Assembly (NCBI GenBank): GCA_921293015.1
Contig: OV121091.1
Span: 31,108,839 to 31,172,838 of the forward strand
Direction of reading: 5' to 3'
Length of the DNA: 64,000 nucleotides
DNA from: Phorcus lineatus
Lineage: Eukaryota; Mollusca; Gastropoda; Trochida; Trochidae
This document shows, piece by piece, positions 1 through 11,740 of the stretch (position 1 is the stretch's first letter; every line of letters begins with the position of its first letter). The notes beneath the pieces were generated by a model. It was given only the letters and a program-made list of their open reading frames with translations, had not been told where the DNA came from and did no database searches. The translations under genes and the position numbers were made by a program.

Positions 1-3000
1 TTTAACTACTTAATTTCAAAACTTCTAGAATTTGCCTTGACTTATCCATATATTCAAACAAGCATACAATGTCTTTGTGATAAGCCTATAGAAGAAAGTT
101 GCTCTGACTTACAAATGATTCGCATCGTAATTGCAGATGACAAATCTAAGAACTAACAGGTTAGGCTTGTGTTTAAATTTTAGTGCTTTTCTGCAAAATG
201 CTGCTTTCCTTTGAATTTATTTTTATGGGTCTGAATTTGTCTTTGTCATCTTTATTCTAGATTTATGATTTTTATTTGAGTTTACCTTTTATTCAAGTAT
301 CAACTAACAGTTCAATGAATGTGAAATCAACCCCACACGTGTGATACTTCATTATCACTTGCGCAATTAACATAATAAACAAGTAAGACGTCCAAGACAA
401 TTGTCACAATCTAATCAGCAAGTATTAAGGAACAAGTCTGTAAAAGAAGGATTGAAAGAAAATAAATCCAAATGTCACAATGTCTGATTTGTCATTTGTT
501 TAGACATAGAGAAAAGCTAGAAAGATTGGAACAATTTATTCTTGACAATGTAACGGAAATTAAAAAGTGCGAATAGAAACAAGTGAAAAGAAGAAAATAA
601 CAATCCTACAGAAATACAGATCATTCAGCATCTTTGGTCTGAGGATTACATTGATGAAATCAGCCCCAAAAGTCGTTTACTCTCTTCACGTTTATTCTTC
701 ATGCCCTTTGAAATCTGTAATTAGAGGAAACGTGCTGTGCTGTGCTGTGCTGTATTGTTGTGACAGAAGTGCAGCTACATGTCAACATCTAATTGAATGA
801 AAACGTAAAATGCATGTGGAACATACATACTGCTGAGTGAATTATATCATTTGGTGATTTTTCAAAGTCCTATATTGCTATTTACTATTGGTTGAAGGAA
901 TTGATTGATTTTATTGACGGGATAATCATGATGCAACAAAGAACGCTTTTTACATTGTAACTTGTGAATTTAGAATAGGACAATGCCCCCAGTCAAACCA
1001 ACAAAATATGACAAACAATTGAATATTACAATAACAGTTTAATTATTGATACACTTTTTTTCTATTTTTTAATTAGTAGGACTGTTTCAAATGAATGTGT
1101 TTGACTAATCCTTAATTGTCAGCTGATTTACACGAATACCCTGTCAGCTCAGTATCTTCAATCATGTTGATTTACCAACTAATGCCGTCTTAACGACGCG
1201 ATTTCATGATAAATTTATTTTGCAAACTCATTTATCCCCAAATTTTAATGATAAGGAGAGATGTTGATATAGTCTAAAGTTCCATGTACTAACTCAAACG
1301 GAGCTCTTGTGTTTTGTTTTCCTGCGAATTCCAATGTTTGACCTATCAAATTTGAATCGATCTTAAATCTTTCTTACACATTCAGTAGGGCGTTGAGAGA
1401 CTCGATATATATGTTAGACACATGTCTTTCTGAAAAAAAAATACGTTTCGATATAAAGCTATCTATAAAAAATTTGACATCTAAGTTATATCTATCTGAC
1501 ATTTCGAACGGTTCCTTAATGGTTTTGTACCCTGTGACTAGTTTTAAAATGTTTAAAATGTATCTATTTCTTTATTTTTGTGTCTTATTTGATACCCAAA
1601 TCTATTAACGACAACACATCTACAGGTTTGTAGCACTACATGAACTTACAAAATTTTTATTACTTGAAGGTCCAAATCCTTATTTTATAAGGTGGGCCAT
1701 CTCAGTATCGAGTACCTATTTCATAAGCAAAATAAGAATAAATGAAAATATCATTAACATGTAGAAACTCTTATACGGGTCAATCATTTTAGCACATTTC
1801 TTGATTGCGGCGGGGGCAAAGGTCACGTTTGTCACAAAAAATTTATCTGAAGAAAAGGTCATGTAATTAACATGTATTTTTAATGTATATTACTATTTCT
1901 GTTTTTAAAGAATAATGGCTCAGTACTTAGACTACTTTCTTTGTTCTGGAAGACACTTAAGGAGAATCGATTCTCTCTATCTGGAATTCTGTGATAATGA
2001 ATTAATATGGTTAATATGAATCTTGGCTATTTCTGGAATGATGCTGATACCGGTGTTTCTGTTCAAAGATTGCAATCGCGTAAGCTCATTAACCAATAAA
2101 ATCAATTCGGATACAAATGCATTAATACGTTACATGTCATAACATGTATATCTCTTAAATAAGATCGAATGTGGGTTATCAAATTGAATGAATCAAGACG
2201 AATGACATTGGCGTATCCGTTTCTCACTCAATTTCTCTTGTGAAGATATTCTTGAAACAAGAAAATAAAAATCAAAGTCAAAGAGTCAATGTCCTTTGCA
2301 AAATCAAATTCAAAAGAAATCTACAGAATGCATTTAGCTAATTGCACAGAAAGCTTTAGGTGATTGATACCGCCAAGTGTCTGTACAATGACAGAAACGT
2401 TTTTGACAAAATTGTTATTTGGATTAACCATGCATACAGCTGCATACCGAAAGTTTGTTCACTTACCACTGAATCGTAGTGCAAATATCATGTAATTTGA
2501 GTTTCGTTTCATAGTCAATAGAATGACTTCAGCAAAACTGACAATAGATCACCCACTGTCCATGTGTGAAATAGCCTTTCTTGAACTCATTTTTGGATCG
2601 TCTTGTCTCTCGTGCAAACATTTTGGCATATTGATATAGACAGAAAGGGTCATATTTTCAAAATTTCGATTTTGTTAAATGTCAAATGAAATGTTCCATA
2701 TCAACTCTCTGAGATTAAAACCAACCTAATCACATTGAATTTGTGCTAAGAAACAAACGTGACTAATTTTTACAGAAGTTGTTAACTTATAAAGGATTTT
2801 ATGGAGAAAAATGAAAATAAGTGTTTTCGGAAGTTTGACCCCTGGTCTCTTCAATGGCCTGCCAAAATTGTTTCAGATAATTGTGGAGTCGATAAACCTT
2901 GCCTTAAAGAAGAATGGATCTGCATATCTGTATTGAAAATTCAATCATATACGTTTCTTTTTCGAAACGCTACGATACTTCAAAGGCATCTCAAATTACA

Positions 3001-5030
3001 TGATATTTTCACTAGTACTTTCAGGTATGTGAACAAACTTTTGGCATGCAGCTGTATAACCAAAAAACGACAATGTATTCAAAAAGTCAATGGTGTATTT
3101 TGAAGCAGTATCAGATGCTCCTGTTATTACAACATTTCCATTATTAATGCATCATGTTGTATAACTATGGTGTAATATAACTGATAAAATCAAGAAAAAG
3201 ACGAAGACGAATAATAAATGTATTGAGAACAACGACTGTCTTGCGTTAACTAAATCGATTATTCATTATAAAGTAACGTTCACACCTTGTACACTCTTCG
3301 AATCGAATAAGGCAAGTAAATGTTTACACATACTATAATGTGTTTTATGTATAGTTGTGTATATGAGAGAAACATTTAAGTCATCAGAACACTTCTCCTA
3401 TCTTACATGGAAATTCAGGTCTAAGATCAATTTGTGAAAACACAAATGTTTTTTTAGCTCAGAGTACTATTACAATACGCTTTAATTGACTTCACTTTTA
3501 CACATGCTGTAGCTCTCTTTTCCGTCACTTAGTGTGACCATTAGATTTCTTGCAAGAATTAAACATGTTTCAATCAAATGGAGACTATGGTACGCATATG
3601 TCAATGATCGTTTGTTAAATGATTTTTGTTATAACAATTGCCTAATAAGAAAGTAAAAGTCAAGGATTTCAGACAGGAATATGGATACACTTTAACACTG
3701 ACAATGGATTTGTAGTGATGCCTAGAGAGTACAAACTAATATCAAGAACATATTTAAAACATTTCCGTAATGAAAGGCAATGTTACTTTCTCTAAGGCAA
3801 ATAACAATACTTGCTTACCCCCTCGCCTCAAAAACACACACACTGTTCACTGTGGCTGGCTTTGTCTTGAAGCATAACTTTAAGACTTAACAAGAAAATC
3901 AGTGGAACAATATCGTATTGATTAAGCATGTTTGTGACCGGAGATTGAAATTAAATTAATAAACCAAAATAAAATGTAGGTAACGAGCATAGATTGTGAT
4001 CTGATTAATTTTAACATTCAATGTTTCCTAGCAATAGTAAATACCATAGTAATAATAAGGATAGCGCTGTTCTTCGCATGATCACTAAATAAAAAGGCGA
4101 TTGTAGCAAAACATGTCGAAAGTTCATCGAGGCTAAGAAAATAATTGGAAATACATACAGAAATAAATGCCTTGAAACATTAGCTATAATAACCACTAAG
4201 GAAATCTGTTCATCCATTTGTTTTGTATGTATCTTAAATTGCAGTGCTGCCCTGCTATTATCTTGAAGGTTAACGTGTTCAGTTAGAGGAAGAGTTGTTG
4301 AATGGTCCTAAATCATCGAGGCAGAAGCTCATCTAATTGCCATGTTTGGTTCTGGCATTTTCCCATGGATATATTAAAGTGACATCGCTTGGATAAGATG
4401 TAACATTGCCCCGTCGTCAGTATCGAGAGGGACAGTATCATTGGCAGCGGTTAACTCATATCTGGCAACATGAGGGTGGTTTCATGCTTATATCAACGTT
4501 TTTTAACCAAAGTCTTATCTATTACATGTTCATATGTCTTGAATAACAATCTTTTTAAGCTCAATCATGTTAAAACCTGAAAGACTCGATTAAAATAATT
4601 CGTTAGTTTGCTATATGCAGTTTCAAGTCATAGTTGGTTTTAAAATAAGAACCTTTTAATTCATAAACATCTTTCAAGAAATGATGCTTACAGAGACTCT
4701 AATGACAATCATAAAAAAATAATGCCTCAATGTTTTCGGAAATTTTCGTGAGTAAGCATGAACTATAGAAATAATGTATTTGTTCAACTATCATAATGAC
4801 ATTGCTGACTGATGATTACAGCTAGGTTGGTTCTTATAAAGTTTGTTTGCAGAAACATGAGATAAGAATTGAAGACCACTGGGGTACCATTTAGTCGTCA
4901 CAGACACATTTGTCATTTTGAGAAAAGAGTGGGCAGTTGATAAATATCATCTGAAGTTATTCTAATTTTAGGTCTATTTTGTAATACATGATAATCATAC
5001 GATTTTTAGATAAGTCATCGGATATTATAA
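1..5030. other. Gene-poor stretch, no recognisable exon
   Basis: AT-rich sequence with only short chance reading frames; the longest, 2801-3103 on the plus strand (100 aa), matches no family I recognise. The one local feature seen is a short GCTGT pentamer run at about 732-753. It could be intergenic or part of an intron. Confidence 0.5.
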
Positions 5031-5039
5031 TAACAATAA

Positions 5040-5680
5040 TGAATAATGAGACACTTACATGCTCAAAGCGCCAAAACACATTCTAATAAAGGAAAGTCCT
5101 GTAAAGGAACGGCTTTAGTTGAGATTAAAAACAATCGAGATCTCCAAAGTCCCTGAGATGTTAAGGAAGACCATTCAAAAGAGAAGCTGGTGCAAAGGAT
5201 AAAACTTCTCTCCATAGCGTGTTGATCTGACTTTTGGTAAGACCAGGAGATTGAGGTTCTTGATGGAGAGTAGGTGGCGATAAGCTCTGTAAGGTAGGCG
5301 GGTTCCTGAGTAGACATGCAGACAGTGAAACACGATACAGAGGAGTTTCAAGTTCATCCGGTGCTTGATATGAAACCAGTGAAGGTTCTGTAGGATAGAA
5401 GTGATGTGGCTAGATCTGCCAGAAAGACTAACAATTCTAGCGACCGTGTTTTGAACACATAATAATCTGTTGAGTTGACAGGCAGTTGCACCGACCAGTA
5501 GACTGTTAAAATGGTCCAGTCTCGAGCTAACAAATGAACGAAGTAGGGAGTTACATGATTCCTTAGTCAGATACTGGCGGATGCTGCTGATGTTGCGCAG
5601 AGCTATGAAACAGGTCTTGATTATATGTTTAATAGCATGTCTAATATTACTACACAAACATTGAACACAGGATCATATTT
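5040..5680 (-). pseudogene. 5'-truncated LINE (L2/CR1-like) reverse transcriptase C-terminus plus 3' tail
   Basis: On the minus strand, 5657 to 5175 encodes the C-terminal region typical of L2/CR1-type non-LTR reverse transcriptases: a CFIALRNISSIRQYLT segment, then SRLDHFNSLL, then LQNLHWFHIKHRM. In active elements these correspond to the region after the RT palm, with motifs like SRLDYCNSLL and LHWLPVKYRI. The reading continues in another frame (EPAYLTELIATYSP, then a shift back to KVRSTRYGE), so the copy carries frameshifts and is dead. The 3' end at about 5040-5080 contains GGCGCTTTGAGCATG on the minus strand, a tail motif typical of L2-clade elements, followed by a TTATT-rich end. The copy starts abruptly near 5680, as expected of 5' truncation during target-primed insertion. 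The clade is inferred from motif resemblance. Confidence 0.75.
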
Positions 5681-5689
5681 TTCCAATCA

Positions 5690-8255
5690 TCATTGGAAAC
5701 ATTAACTCATTCGATAAAAACACGTGATGAGAAGGGTTGCAAAGTGTGAACACCAAATCAAGGTATTTTGGGGTTTTAATCTTTTTTTAAAACCAAACTA
5801 TTTTTAATGTGAACCACAAAGTAAAATTTTTATTCCCAATAAATGCTGTCTTAAAATGTTCGTAGCCACATGTTATCGCAAATGATGGTTTGTGAAATAT
5901 AATGGTGTGTTAGGAACAAAGTGATAACCCCCATTAAATGCTTCAAATCATGTAAGAAGTAATTGAAGTTACCGAACGGAACTGTTCCACATTCACATTC
6001 ACATTCCAGAATCAGAAACTTCAAATGTTGAATCAGTGGTTCTGTCCTCATATTCAGTGTCTGATGACAAGTGATCCAATAACCGTTCATCCGAAAAATA
6101 AGGTTTTTATCACTATTTTTCTGAAACATGTCTCCCCTAATGTGGATTGGCATACCTTGAAAAGCCATGTGATAGACATAAGGTAGAGATTCGGAGATAA
6201 TATATTTCAGATAGTGCTCTATGTTCATGTGAGCCACTAAGACATATATCTCTAAAAAGTGATGTTTATGACTTTGTTTCCCTGAGGTCTTCAAATTCAT
6301 GAAACGATTCGATTGTACTAGATCCTTCGTCTTATGTAGGGTAAAATAGTCAAACGATTCTGAAAATTATTTTATTAGCTCAAACGTTTCACGTCGATAT
6401 TAGTTTACCATTCGACCTTTTCACCAGAAACAAAAACTCAAGTCGATATTAAGGATATTTCATAATACCAAAAAAACATATTTTCCCTTATAAATGATAT
6501 GAAATTATGAACGAATGCCCACGACCTAGATAGTGGCTGCATTGCTTGAAAACACGCAACGATCAAACGACATTACAGGATGAGATGCAGTCATTGTTTT
6601 TGTTTGAGACTTAATCTTAGACCTTTTAACGTTTTAACGCATACAAGCATATATGAAATGAGGAAGATTAATGGATTATCAACATTTTTGATATACTTTT
6701 GATAATCCATAAATTCCTTGCCTTCCTCGAACTGCCAACTTCTAGAATGCCACAAACATAGTTTATATGTAAGAATCATATATTGTATTTTATCATTTAT
6801 TGTAGTTTAATATAGAATCATCCATTGTATTTTAAGCGTTTCATGATCATACTCTTATCATTATCATATTTTGATATCCCTTAGTGATTTCAGTCGTTTT
6901 GGGTTTTTTTATTATTATTGATGGCAGGTCAAGTTTAAGATGAATATAAGCAATATTGAATAGGTAGAAAACTAAAGTCGATTTTGGACTGGACTTATAT
7001 AACCAATTTCGACGAGAAAATACGTGCTTTAGTGCCCCTTAGATGTAACGTGTATGTGAACATATCCTAAACTGCTAACAGTTACGCAATCTTGTTAAAA
7101 CATGTCCAATTGTTAAACGTCCTAAAGCGTAATAATGCAGGACGTGTAACACTACAACTTTTTTTAACAACAATGACAGCGATTAATCTAAGCCGAAAAC
7201 GTACACATGTTTATACCAAAACGTTATTTTTTAAACAGAAATGTTTCGTAATTATATGCATATGATTACCTGTAAGATTTAGAAAATTTTAGTTTTGTAT
7301 CCATACATTAAGTGATTCTCGACTTTACTTAATCGGAGGATAGTGATATTTAAGGTGCCGATTCTATTCAGTCTAGAAGACATGAAAATATTCAGAGGAG
7401 ACCTTATTCCTTTGTGACGGCCAGCTACAGTGAAGTCATAAACAATGGTTTTATGTCGTTATACATGACGCTAAACGGCAACTGGCATTGAATCAAACGT
7501 TTCTAGACAAAAGTGTTATATGCACATGTGCTTATATTGATAATATGTCACCATTTATTATAAATGATATTGACACTAAATCTATTTATAATCTTAAAAG
7601 TAACGTATCATTGAAGCTCTCCCAAATATGGTGAAACATATATAAATGACCTACTTATCAATACCAACCTAAATATCTCGTTTCCAAAGTTACATTTGAG
7701 TCATTGGCGCGCGCCATTGTCCGGTTTTCGATAATAAATCTCGACATTTCCCCTGATTATTGTAACGTCGCTAACTGATTAGCATTAAGATAGTAATTTT
7801 CAGAAACAACAACTTCTTGTCGATGAAAGAACATCATTTAAAAAGTGTGACATATTTGATATTCTATTTTTTATAAATCATTTAATCGAGTGTCATTGCC
7901 ATTTCTTGCAAATAAATTCTATAGCAAATAATTGGGCCTTCAATTAGCCCTAGGTTAGCTTTAAATCTCCAATTTTGGTACAGTAGACTCACTAATGGCA
8001 GGACTGTTTCCGGAAACATTACTTGAATAAACATACTCTTGAGTACATTTGAAATTTGTATTTTGTCTTTAAAAACTCGTAATCACATGAAAAATCTATG
8101 TATGTATGCATGTTTGTATGTATGTATTAACATATGGCTGCGCATGACTTAGTGTTTAAGCACATTCAAGAAATATCATGAAATGAAATATATGACATTT
8201 CAATTTCTTTGCAAAAAGACTAAAAGATGTTAAAAAATTGCGTTACTACATGATT
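5690..8255. other. Gene-poor stretch
   Basis: No recognisable exon or repeat. A 149-codon minus-strand reading frame (5851-6300) contains a Cys-Glu-Cys-Glu-Cys run but resembles no family I know and has no splice or promoter support. A short TATG-rich patch lies near 8100-8127. Confidence 0.45.
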
Positions 8256-8265
8256 AGTCTCTTTG

Positions 8266-8566
8266 TTACGAGATTTTTCTCGTTATTACGAGATTTTTTT
8301 TCGTTATTACGAGATTTTTCTCGTTATTACGAGATTTTTCTCATTTTTACGACTTTATTTTAGTTTTTAAAGAGAAAATACAAATTTCACGTTTTTCTCG
8401 TTATTACGAGTATTTTCTCGTAATTACGCCTTTATTTTCATTATTACGACATTAATCGCGTTATTACGACAAAATACATTTTACAGATTGTTCTTTCAGT
8501 CTCGTAATTACGACTTTTTTCTCGTAATTACGAGATTATTCTTGTTATAACGACTTTAATCGCGGA
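8266..8566. repeat. Palindromic ~20-bp tandem array built on CTCGTAATTACGAG
   Basis: The unit TTACGAGATTTTTCTCGTTA repeats head to tail, cleanly from 8273 to about 8342 and then in degenerate form to 8566. Each unit joins TTACGAG to its reverse complement CTCGTAA, so the array is self-complementary at every register. I see no terminal inverted repeats or target duplication. The right end abuts the 3' end of a Penelope-like element. Confidence 0.75.
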
Positions 8567-8610
8567 AAACAAGGAATTTTATGGATAATCAACTTCTTTA
8601 TTGTACTGGT

Positions 8611-8652
8611 AGCGACGTTTCGGTATAGATTCTTATACCGTTTTCAAGCAAT
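8611..8652 (-). ncRNA. Degenerate hammerhead-ribozyme-like motif of the Penelope-like element
   Basis: On the minus strand, a GGTATA/TATACC stem closed by a six-base loop is followed directly by GAAAC and GTCGC, matching stem II, the GAAA box and the helix III side of hammerhead ribozymes found near Penelope-like element ends. The upstream box that should read CTGATGA is CTTGAAAA here, so the catalytic core looks damaged. Self-cleavage is unlikely; this is a family signature rather than a working ribozyme. Confidence 0.4.
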
Positions 8653-8787
8653 TGGAGATATGGTAAGATACATCATTTTTATACACAAGTTACATATGGA
8701 TGAAATAACAAGGTAACAATGATAACAGGATGAGGTAACAATAACATGAAAGGATACAGGTAGGAAAACATGATAAGATGTGTGGGA

Positions 8788-9114
8788 TTACCTATTAATC
8801 AGAGGGGAGTTAATTAGGTTGTGGCGGATTAGGGAACAAAGAGGGATGGGTGATGAGTGAAGCCGGATTAGGTGGTTGTAAGCTGATGGGATGAAATAGC
8901 CTTGATCCCTGTTTAAAGAGGGCTTAAATCTAACAATTTGAATAGCCTCAGCTAAACGACGTTGAGTGTAATCATGTTTTTTGTTTGTAAGTGTTTTGAC
9001 TGTGTCCCAATTGATTTTGTGCTGAGGAAATTTTGTGATGTGCTCCGAAACGGCTGATTTAGTGACTGCTTTGATTGTTGATGTTTTGTGTTCCTTGATG
9101 CGAATGTTGAGTGG
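8788..9114 (-). pseudogene. GIY-YIG endonuclease C-terminal half of Penelope-like element
   Basis: This is a 109-codon open stretch ending in TAA at 8790-8788, with no in-frame methionine. It begins PLNIRIKEHK and continues through AVSEHITKFPQHKINWDTV and a RRLAEAIQI segment to SLNRDQGYFIPSA. This is the classic order of the GIY-YIG module at the C-terminus of Penelope-like polyproteins: the IRIKEH arginine/histidine motif, the SAVSEH and INWD blocks, and the final LNRDQG motif. The N-terminal GIY-YIG half lies inverted next to it, and no reverse transcriptase domain remains, so the copy is non-functional. Confidence 0.85.
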
Positions 9115-9115
9115 T

Positions 9116-9213
9116 CAAACAACAACGTTACAGCAAAAAAGGGTGGTCTACCACATCAGCTGTGACTGTGGCGGCAACTACATTGGGGAAACATCCATAC
9201 CACTCAACATTCG
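9116..9213 (+). pseudogene. GIY-YIG endonuclease N-terminal half (inverted segment)
   Basis: The plus-strand translation contains VVYHISCDCGGNYIGETSIP followed by LNIR. This is the VYxIxC..CG..YIGET core of the Penelope-like GIY-YIG endonuclease, including the zinc-binding-like cysteines and the YIGET motif. The coding sense ends at LNIR, exactly where the minus-strand fragment resumes at PLNIRIKEH. The surrounding 69-codon reading frame (9035-9244) is otherwise antisense to the minus fragment and flanking DNA, so its start codon has no meaning. Confidence 0.8.
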
Positions 9214-9317
9214 AAAAATGAGTACGATATTCGATGTCAAATAAGCTATTATTATTTGCAGACAGTTTTTCTTTGACATTCTGGGTAATGTCGTCTTAGA
9301 TACCATTCCATTCCATT

Positions 9318-9478
9318 ACGTGAGTGAGTTGGGGTTAACCTGTTTTTTAAAAACAATATTTCAGTTATTAAACACGTGGATGACAAACATCCAAACGAGA
9401 GCGGACAGGTCAGAGGAAAAGGGATCGAAAGGATGAGGGAAAAGACGGAAAGAAAGGCACAGTGAGAGATTGACAGCA
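9318..9478 (+). repeat. Dispersed repeat R3, copy 1
   Basis: Shares AAACACGTGGATGA, then GGACAGGTCAG..AAAGGGATCGAAAGGATGAGGG and a GGAAAGAAAGGCA..GTGAGAGA tail with 33894-34060, and its second half with 23780-23885. There is no coding capacity and the class is unknown. Confidence 0.6.
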
Positions 9479-10000
9479 GGTTTTATCACGTACCAGTATG
9501 ATAGATTCATGGTCCACTAGCTTTATATATTTAAGCATAGTCAGGTATACAAGGTACATGCGAATCGCCTTAATTACAACTTTCATTTTTGTTTCATGTG
9601 ATTATCTTAATTAATAAAGATTTACTTAGTAAGTTAACTTAAATAATCATAAGCTGCAGTTTACACAATGACTAGGCATACCCAACAACACTTGATAATT
9701 TTCATAATCCTATATTTATATCACAAAAATGTTTTCATTAGTTTTGTATTTCTTGATTTCGTTTTGTTCTGTATCCAGCTTGAAGATTTTTGTATTGGAG
9801 CGGCGTTAAAATAAGACACATGGCTTGTTCGCCAATCCAAATTTCATACGAAATAAAAATATGTTTAAACCAAATAATCGTGTACATCCCTATTGTTTTA
9901 ATACAATATCTTCATTATGCCATAACATTTTAAAGTGTGTATTACAACAAATTAAGGGATATCATTAAGTAACGTTAAATCTTCTCTGGTTATAAGGGTT
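9479..10000. other. Non-coding stretch
   Basis: AT-rich, with no repeat or exon recognised. Confidence 0.5.
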
Positions 10001-10487
10001 TTTTTATGCAAGAAAGCAAGTGAAAACATAATCACTGATAGAAAAATTGCAATTTGGCGAAATAAATATTTTGGCAAACGTAGTAAAAATTTAAATGACC
10101 AAGTTGCCATGCTTACAGCCGCCTTTATAAAAGGATAGGAGCAAAACTTGAAGCCAATATGAAGGTGAGATTTCAGTTAAGGATTTATACTTTAAACAGT
10201 TTTGGTTTCTTTAAAACTGAACATAAAAACATATGGAAATACTAGACATTTGGGAGATAAGAAATTCATTTGTTGCATCCACCAGACATATTGTTTGCTG
10301 ATGTTTGGCAACTGTGTTCTTTTTTTCCATTTAACTTACAACGTGAAAGTCATCCTTTTTTTATTAATAATTAACTACTCTTTTTTTTTAGAAATAACTA
10401 CTTTTTTTGTTTTCCTTTAAAAATGTAAAATGTCGTTTTAATTCAACAATTTCTATGACTGACTTTTAAAGTTTTTACAAAGGATTC
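10001..10487 (+). repeat. Upstream copy of a rearranged tandem duplication (segments A+B)
   Basis: Segment A (10001-10156) recurs almost unchanged at 10494-10650, and segment B (10156-10487) recurs at 11107-11437. Here A and B are directly joined. Segment A ends with a TATA-like TTTATAAAAGGATA at about 10122-10137. The join creates ATGAAG|GTGAG, which resembles a splice donor. Segment B ends in a long T tract followed by TAG, which resembles a splice acceptor. The near-identity implies a recent event. Confidence 0.85.
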
Positions 10488-10493
10488 AAAGGA

Positions 10494-11437
10494 TTTTTAT
10501 TCAAGAAAGCAAGTGAAAACATAATCACTGATAGAAAAATTGCTATTTGGCGAAATAAATATTTTGGCAAACGTAGTAAAAATTTAAAATGACCAAGTTG
10601 CCATGCTTACAGCCGCCTTTATAAAAGGATATGAGCAAAACTTGAAGCCAGAAAACGATTAAAGGTAATGACATACTATTCCGAATGCGACACTGGTATG
10701 AGATCAATAGTAGCTGTCCATATTGTTGGGAAAATCTAACTTAAATTCTGACCGTGTATAAGCAGAAGATATTGGGCTATAAATTAGACCCCAACACTAC
10801 GCAACAGTGAATTAATATCCCATACTTCTCCTTAAAAAGTTTAAATTCTTCAATTACAGGGAACTATACAGCAGTGTCTTGGACGCGGGACAACATTAAG
10901 CTGAAAATAGGATATTTAACCTGAACAAATCAATCTAAGAACCCACTTATCTAATTGAAATGGTGGAGTCGATATTGTTCATGTATACGTTCTTTTTATC
11001 TTTGATGTACGATAACTTTACGAAGGAAACATTACCGTTTAATGAAAATTCAACCTTCTGAAAAATATATAATGTTAGGCTTTGACGTTTTTTAAGCTTT
11101 TAAGGAAATATGAAGGTGAGATTTCAGTTAAGGATTTATACTTTAAACAGTTTTGGTTTCTTTAAAATTGAACATAAAAACATATGGAAATACTAGACAT
11201 TTGGGAGATAAGAAATTCATTTGTTGCATCCACCAGACATATTGTTTGCTGATGTTTGGCAACTGTGTTCTTTTTTTCCATTTAACTTACAACGTGAAAG
11301 TCATCCTTTTTTATTAATAATTAACTACTCTTTTTTTTTTAGAAATAACTACTTTTTTGTTTTCCTTTAAAATTGTACCATGTCGTTTTAATTCAACAAT
11401 TTCTATGACTGACTTTTAAAGTTTTTACAAAGGATTC
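10494..11437 (+). repeat. Downstream copy of the duplication, A' and B' separated by 456 bp
   Basis: A' (10494-10650) and B' (11107-11437) match the upstream copy with few substitutions and small indels in T runs. They flank 10651-11106, which is absent from the upstream copy. Either the first copy lost this spacer or the second gained it. The spacer contains a donor-like AAAG|GTAATG near 10667 and an acceptor-like TTCAATTACAG near 10859. The block ends about 85 bp before the putative TATA box of the C1q-domain gene, so it probably includes that gene's 5' flank. Confidence 0.8.
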
Positions 11438-11521
11438 TGCGCTATCAAGAGAAATGTTTGACAGGTTCACAGCTTCAACGTTAAACATCAAATGTCTGAT
11501 GAGTTACAGAGTCAAAAGCTC

Positions 11522-11530
11522 TATAAAGTA
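11522..11530 (+). promoter_or_regulatory. Candidate TATA box of the C1q-domain gene
   Basis: TATAAAGTA lies 211 bp before the start codon and downstream of the duplicated block. The duplicated TTTATAAAAGG boxes at about 10122 and 10616 are rival promoter candidates if the gene has spliced 5' UTR exons. Confidence 0.3.
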
Positions 11531-11740
11531 CTGTTTATGTGGCTTGATCGTCGATTTTATATTATTTCTTGTCAAATCAATCACACTTGTCCGCCAAAGT
11601 GACACTCACAGATTATATCGTTTCATACTGTAGCTTATCCACACGTAGATCTTGTAGGTCAACCGATAAACAGATTGTAAATTCTCACGACATAAACAGT
11701 AAATACATTCTCAAAAAGAGTGAATTCACCGTTAAAAGAG

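Larger units (their letters stand above)
8570..9213 (-). mobile_element. Penelope-like retroelement fragment with inverted 5' segment
   Basis: The minus strand from 9114 down to about 8570 carries the C-terminal half of a GIY-YIG endonuclease, a 3' untranslated region and a hammerhead-like hairpin, in the order expected at the 3' end of a Penelope-like element. The preceding half of the endonuclease lies on the plus strand at 9116-9213. Both halves share the same 15 bases at their internal breakpoint (ACCACTCAACATTCG, plus 9199-9213 and minus 9115-9101). Read in element sense this is an inverted 5' segment followed by a normal 3' segment, with 5' truncation. No target duplication could be defined. 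Confidence 0.8.

Noticed and set aside
2801-3103. 100-codon plus-strand frame
   Set aside because: No domain, signal peptide or splice support.
5851-6300. 149-codon minus-strand reading frame with a CECECG run
   Set aside because: No recognisable domain, no splice or promoter context and no repeat family; one chance frame of this size is plausible in 64 kb of AT-rich DNA. A protein search would decide.
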